49,333 nucleotides of DNA from an uncultured Flavobacteriales bacterium (GTDB taxonomy: Bacteria > Bacteroidota > Bacteroidia > Flavobacteriales > UBA1820): positions 1 through 49,333 of the forward strand of contig CALJDR010000063.1 in NCBI GenBank assembly GCA_938023515.1, in the 5' to 3' direction. Position 1 is the first letter of the stretch. Every line of letters begins with the position of its first letter. The translations under genes were made by a program, and so were the position numbers. Positions 46,067 to 49,333 of this stretch are shown one piece after another. The notes beneath the pieces were generated by a model that worked only from the letters and a program-made list of their open reading frames with translations, made no database searches and had not been told where the DNA came from.

Positions 46067-47587
46067 ATGACAGACAGAAAAGTCCGCGTCCGTTTTGCCC
46101 CCAGCCCTACAGGGCCTTTGCATATGGGTGGAGTGCGTACGGCGCTTTACAACTACCTTTTCGCCAAACATACGGGCGGCGATTTCCTGCTCCGTATCGA
46201 AGATACCGATCAGAACCGCTATGTACCCGGCGCGGAAGATTATATTATAAAATCCCTTTTGTGGTGCGGGCTTACCCCCGACGAAGGACCCGACGGTCTC
46301 GGCGGAAAGTATGGTCCTTACCGCCAGAGCGAACGCAAGGCCATGTACAAAGAATATGCCGAGACGCTTGTCGCATCGGGACATGCATATTACGCATTCG
46401 ACACTCCGGAAGAACTCGAAGTACTGCGCAAAGAAGCGGAAGCCGAAAAGAAAGTTTTTACGTATAATGCTGCCACGCGCGACGGCCTTAAAAATTCCCT
46501 CACGTTGTCGCCCGATGAGGTTCAGACAAGGCTGGCTAACGGGGAACATTATGTGATCCGTTTCAAGATTCCGGCCGAGGGAGAGATCACCGTACACGAT
46601 ATGATCCGTGGGGACATCACTTTCCGCCTGTCCGAATTGGACGATAAGGTGCTGTACAAATCCGACGGAATGCCCACCTACCACCTGGCCAACATCGTGG
46701 ACGACCATACGATGGATATTTCCCATGTGATCCGCGGGGAGGAATGGCTGGCTTCGATGCCGCTGCACGTCCTGTTGTACGAAGCATTCGGTTGGCAGGC
46801 CCCTGAATTCGCTCATCTGCCCCTGATACTCAAGCCTTCCGGCAAAGGAAAACTGAGCAAGCGAGACGGCGACCAGGGTGGTTTTCCTGTATTTCCTCTC
46901 GAATGGCACGCCCCGACCGGGGAGGTTTTTTCCGGGTACCGGGAGAAAGGCTACCTGCCCGAGGCATTCATCAATATGCTGGCCTTGCTGGGCTGGAACG
47001 AAGGTACGGATCAGGAGATCTATACGATGGGTGAACTGGCTCGTGCTTTTTCCTTGGAAAAGGTCGGAAAATCCGGCGCCCGTTTCGATCCTGAAAAGGC
47101 CAAATGGTTCAACCAGCAATATGTTCATACCCTTTCGGACGACGCGTTTTTCGACTATGTCCGCCCGGTACTCGAGCGAGAAGGTTTTCCCACCGATGAG
47201 CATGCCCGGAAAGTGTGCCTGCTGGTGAAGGAACGCTGCGCCTTTGCGGAGGATATCGTGGAACATGCCGGATACTTTTTCCGGGCTCCGCAGGACTACG
47301 ATCCGGCCGATCTGAAAAAACGCTGGAAAGAAGGGTCTTCGGCCCACCTTTTGAAAATGGCCGATATCATACGCGAACGGTTTGCCGAAGGGAAACAACC
47401 GATGCACGATGCGGTGATCGCGTATGCGACCGAGAACGGCCTTCAATTGGGAGCTATCATGAACTCGCTGCGCATTGCGCTGGTAGGCCGTGCTGTCGGC
47501 CCTGAAATATTCGATATCATCGAGCTTTTAGGGGCTGAAGAGACAGTAGCCCGCATCCACCGCGCTGTCGATATCGTGAAAATATAG
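46067..47587 (+). CDS. gltX: Glutamyl-tRNA synthetase
   Basis: A 506-residue class I aminoacyl-tRNA synthetase that charges tRNA-Glu. The HIGH-type motif is PSPTGPLHMGG near the N-terminus and the KMSKS motif is KLSKR at 262-266. LLRIEDTDQNRYVPGAE, YRQSERKAMY and MPTYHLANIVDDH are typical of bacterial GluRS. The anticodon-binding helical domain follows from about residue 330. Insertions around residues 275-310 (GGFPVFPLEWHAPTGEVFSG) appear in Bacteroidetes enzymes as well. Whether it is discriminating cannot be told by eye. It stands alone between two terminators. Confidence 0.97.
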   Translation: MTDRKVRVRFAPSPTGPLHMGGVRTALYNYLFAKHTGGDFLLRIEDTDQNRYVPGAEDYIIKSLLWCGLTPDEGPDGLGGKYGPYRQSERKAMYKEYAETLVASGHAYYAFDTPEELEVLRKEAEAEKKVFTYNAATRDGLKNSLTLSPDEVQTRLANGEHYVIRFKIPAEGEITVHDMIRGDITFRLSELDDKVLYKSDGMPTYHLANIVDDHTMDISHVIRGEEWLASMPLHVLLYEAFGWQAPEFAHLPLILKPSGKGKLSKRDGDQGGFPVFPLEWHAPTGEVFSGYREKGYLPEAFINMLALLGWNEGTDQEIYTMGELARAFSLEKVGKSGARFDPEKAKWFNQQYVHTLSDDAFFDYVRPVLEREGFPTDEHARKVCLLVKERCAFAEDIVEHAGYFFRAPQDYDPADLKKRWKEGSSAHLLKMADIIRERFAEGKQPMHDAVIAYATENGLQLGAIMNSLRIALVGRAVGPEIFDIIELLGAEETVARIHRAVDIVKI

Positions 47588-47638
47588 CAGCCCTTTTTTG
47601 GTAAGGTTAAATCTTGCCGGGAGAGAAAATCATAAAAG

Positions 47639-47669
47639 AAAAGGACGGGATCAACCCCGTCCTTTTTTT
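47639..47669 (+). terminator. Terminator after gltX
   Basis: AAAAGGACGGG, loop ATCAAC, CCCGTCCTTTT with 11-base arms and a T-run. Confidence 0.92.
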
Positions 47670-47863
47670 CGTACGCTGGCATGCCTGTGGGGAAGGATAG
47701 CAGCTTTTCGGTTAGTATAAAAACGTACAATTAAGCAGAACGCCGAATAAGGAGATAAAAAATAATCTATTTTACTAAAAAACAAGGGGCTTTCCTATTT
47801 TGATTTTCTGCAGAAAAATCGTACGTTTGTTCGGATATTCCCCCACCGAAATAGATGAGTAAA

Positions 47864-48193
47864 ATGACAGAAAATGAGAACCGCCTGTCCGAAGGCCCCG
47901 GTTGCCGCCTGGTCCGGATAGAGCGGATAGCGAATAATTGTTGGCGTGCCCGGGAATGGTCTGCATTCCTGGTGTGCCTGCTACTGCCGGCCCGGGGATT
48001 CCGTTGCTACAGCCGGGAAGGACAGGCGGTGGTGGAATTGACGGATATCGGCCTTTCGGAACTTCGGAACCGCTCCCTGGCAGAAAGCAGGGACGACTGC
48101 GAGGTAGTATTCAGTATCCCGTTTCCGGGCGCACTTTCCGACGGGGTTTTTTTGAGCTGGAAAAAGAAACTTTCTCCCGCTTTTGGAGAATGA
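47864..48193 (+). CDS. Possible small orphan protein
   Basis: A frame of about 109 residues from the ATG at 47864 (an alternative start three codons earlier lies at 47855). The product is soluble-looking, has five cysteines and a run EWSAFLVCLLLPARGF, and matches no family I know. Other frames over the same bases are also open, and codon use is not distinctive. The gap between gltX and nuoA would otherwise be about 850 bases, unusual for this window, which argues that something is encoded here. I rate it as uncertain. Confidence 0.35.
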   Translation: MTENENRLSEGPGCRLVRIERIANNCWRAREWSAFLVCLLLPARGFRCYSREGQAVVELTDIGLSELRNRSLAESRDDCEVVFSIPFPGALSDGVFLSWKKKLSPAFGE

Positions 48194-48289
48194 ACTTTCC
48201 GGCACTGTCTTTTTCCGGGATATTTTTTTCTTTTTTTGTCCGAATCGATCGCTCTTATACAGGAGGTTGGGCTTTTTTAGGAATGATTT

Positions 48290-48319
48290 TTTGTATTTCA
48301 TTTATTTATGTACCTTTGC
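48290..48319 (+). promoter_or_regulatory. Promoter of the nuo operon
   Basis: TTTG (48290-48293), 17 bases, then TACCTTTGC (48311-48319) is Bacteroidetes-like with a slightly short spacer. It gives a leader of about 115 bases before nuoA. Confidence 0.6.
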
Positions 48320-48441
48320 GCAGTTGAATTTCAGGCCGTTTTTCCGCACGCGGGAGAGAGCACAGAGAGGTTTTTTAATCGATTGATATTGAATGGATTG
48401 TCGGAACGGCCGTTCGCAAGAAATTATAAAAGCTTTTATAT

Positions 48442-48792
48442 ATGAATTCTACGCTGCTTATTGTGGTAATTTTCACTGCATTGGTGCTGGTGACGGCCGC
48501 CCTGCTTATCGCATGGCTGATTGCTCCCCGGTCTTACAATCGTCAGAAGGGGCTTCCCTATGAGTGTGGTGTGCCGACCCGGGGCACTTCGTGGATGCAG
48601 TTCAAAGTGGGTTATTATCTTTTCGCCATCTTATTCCTGATGTTCGACGTGGAGGCCGTGTTCCTGTTTCCCTGGGCCGTGGTCGTACGTGAACTCGGTG
48701 TGATGGCTCTCATAAATGTCTTATTCTTTATGCTTGTCCTGGTTCTGGGGCTGGCATATGCTTGGAGAAAAGGAGCTTTACAATGGAAATAA
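48442..48792 (+). CDS. nuoA: NADH-quinone oxidoreductase subunit A
   Basis: A 116-residue membrane subunit of respiratory complex I with three helices. The loop YECGVPTRGTSWMQFKVGYY carries the conserved Y-E-C-G-x-P and F-x-x-x-Y-Y positions, and LFLMFDVEAVFLFPW is the signature of helix 2. It contributes to the quinone-binding junction. In Bacteroidetes complex I often lacks NuoEFG and may use ferredoxin or another donor, which cannot be checked here. The stop overlaps the start of nuoB by ten bases, so translation is coupled. Confidence 0.95.
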   Translation: MNSTLLIVVIFTALVLVTAALLIAWLIAPRSYNRQKGLPYECGVPTRGTSWMQFKVGYYLFAILFLMFDVEAVFLFPWAVVVRELGVMALINVLFFMLVLVLGLAYAWRKGALQWK

Positions 48793-49287
48793 AGATCAAA
48801 TCGATGAAATACGAGGATTTCAAAGACAATGAAAGCCTCGAGGAGCTCGTAAAGGAGATAAACAAAGACGGCAAAGCCAACATTTTCGTAGGCGTGGCCG
48901 ACGATGTGATCAACTGGGGACGCTCCAACTCGCTGTGGCCCCTTACGTTCGCTACCAGCTGCTGCGGTATCGAGTTCATGGCTGTCGGAGCAGCCCGCCA
49001 CGACATGGCGCGTTTCGGCTTCGAGGTCGCCCGTGCCAGTCCACGTCAGGCGGATATGATGGTGGTGGCCGGAACGATCGTGCCGAAAATGGCCCCGGTG
49101 TTCCGCCGTCTGTATGACCAGTTGGCCAGCCCCAAATACGTGATCGCCGTAGGCGGATGCACCATTTCGGGCGGACCTTTCAAGGGTTCCTACCATATTG
49201 TCGAGGGTATCGATAAAGTAGTTCCCGTGGATGTGTTCATTACTTGCTGCCCTCCCCGCCCGGAAGCTTTCCTGTACGGGATGATGC
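48783..49287 (+). CDS. nuoB: NADH-quinone oxidoreductase subunit B, cut off by adapter
   Basis: This is the first 168 codons of the subunit that holds the terminal iron-sulfur cluster N2. The ligand cysteines are visible: the CC pair in SCCGIEF, one in VGGCTISGG and one in CCPPRPEA. RHDMARFGFEVARASPRQAD and GTIVPKMAPV are typical. The genomic frame ends at C49287, probably the first base of the glutamine codon usual after YGMM. From 49288 the sequence is sequencing adapter, so the 3' end is missing for technical reasons. Confidence 0.95.
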
Positions 49288-49333
49288 CTGTCTCTTATAC
49301 ACATCTCCGAGCCCACGAGACTCGACGTCATCT
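49288..49333 (+). other. Illumina Nextera adapter and index read-through (not genomic)
   Basis: Positions 49288-49306 are exactly the Tn5 mosaic-end complement CTGTCTCTTATACACATCT. Positions 49307-49321 are CCGAGCCCACGAGAC, the rest of the transposase adapter. Positions 49322-49329, TCGACGTC, look like an eight-base i7 index (N729 of the Nextera XT v2 set, from memory). Positions 49330-49333, ATCT, begin the P7 tail. This is untrimmed adapter at the contig end. Confidence 0.98.

Noticed and set aside
48615..49331. 238-codon minus-strand frame beginning MTSSLVGSEMCIRDR
   Set aside because: Its start is adapter-derived and the rest is antisense to nuoB and nuoA.

Overview
The window looks like chromosomal DNA of an anaerobic, probably gut-derived member of the Bacteroidales. 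An Alistipes/Rikenellaceae-like organism is my best guess, but it is not proven. The reasons are Bacteroidetes-style promoters (TTTG, about 19 bases, then TAnnTTTG) in front of several genes, scarce Shine-Dalgarno sequences, an Oar-like TonB-dependent receptor, pyruvate:ferredoxin oxidoreductase, an NfnAB-type transhydrogenase and an OxyR/catalase pair. No tRNA, rRNA, CRISPR array, transposase or prophage gene was recognised.

Layout. Positions 1-3855 hold the tail of a flavin oxidoreductase, an acyl-CoA synthetase and a TrkH-type K+ transporter. Positions 3856-4334 are an AT-rich gap with three perfect DnaA boxes, a candidate oriC. Next come an AddA/RecB-like helicase-nuclease (4335-7463) and a lipoprotein. 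A leftward iron-sulfur operon (8320-12429) encodes a DUF362 ferredoxin protein, an ECF S component, a Tat-exported DUF362 protein and a membrane polyferredoxin. Its first gene and a divergent MFS exporter have both lost their 5' ends at one shared junction (12424-12429). A proline operon follows on the minus strand (M48 protease, proC, Nim-like flavoprotein, proB, proA; 13731-18192). Positions 18350-20115 hold a DUF5009 membrane protein and a uracil-DNA-glycosylase-like protein, followed by an aspartate aminotransferase and a single-chain electron transfer flavoprotein (21531-22778). A small membrane protein, two parS-like palindromes (23140-23194) and mnmG come next.

The right half carries oxyR/katA, rlmB, mntP, a NatAB-type ABC transporter, map, nfnA-nfnB-nifJ, a YeiH-type transporter, a lipoprotein, kbl, the Oar-like receptor, gltX, a small orphan ORF, and the start of a nuo operon (nuoA and partial nuoB).

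How it fits together. DnaA boxes at about 4.2 kb, a local reversal of GC skew there, two parS-like sites at about 23.15 kb and mnmG just behind them all suggest the origin-proximal part of the chromosome. Metabolically, NifJ makes reduced ferredoxin, NfnAB couples ferredoxin to NAD(P)H, and the polyferredoxin operon, the fused ETF and Nuo are further electron carriers. OxyR, catalase and the Mn exporter suggest oxidative-stress and metal control.

The last 46 bases (49288-49333) are Illumina Nextera adapter plus index, not genome. The contig therefore ends artificially inside nuoB.
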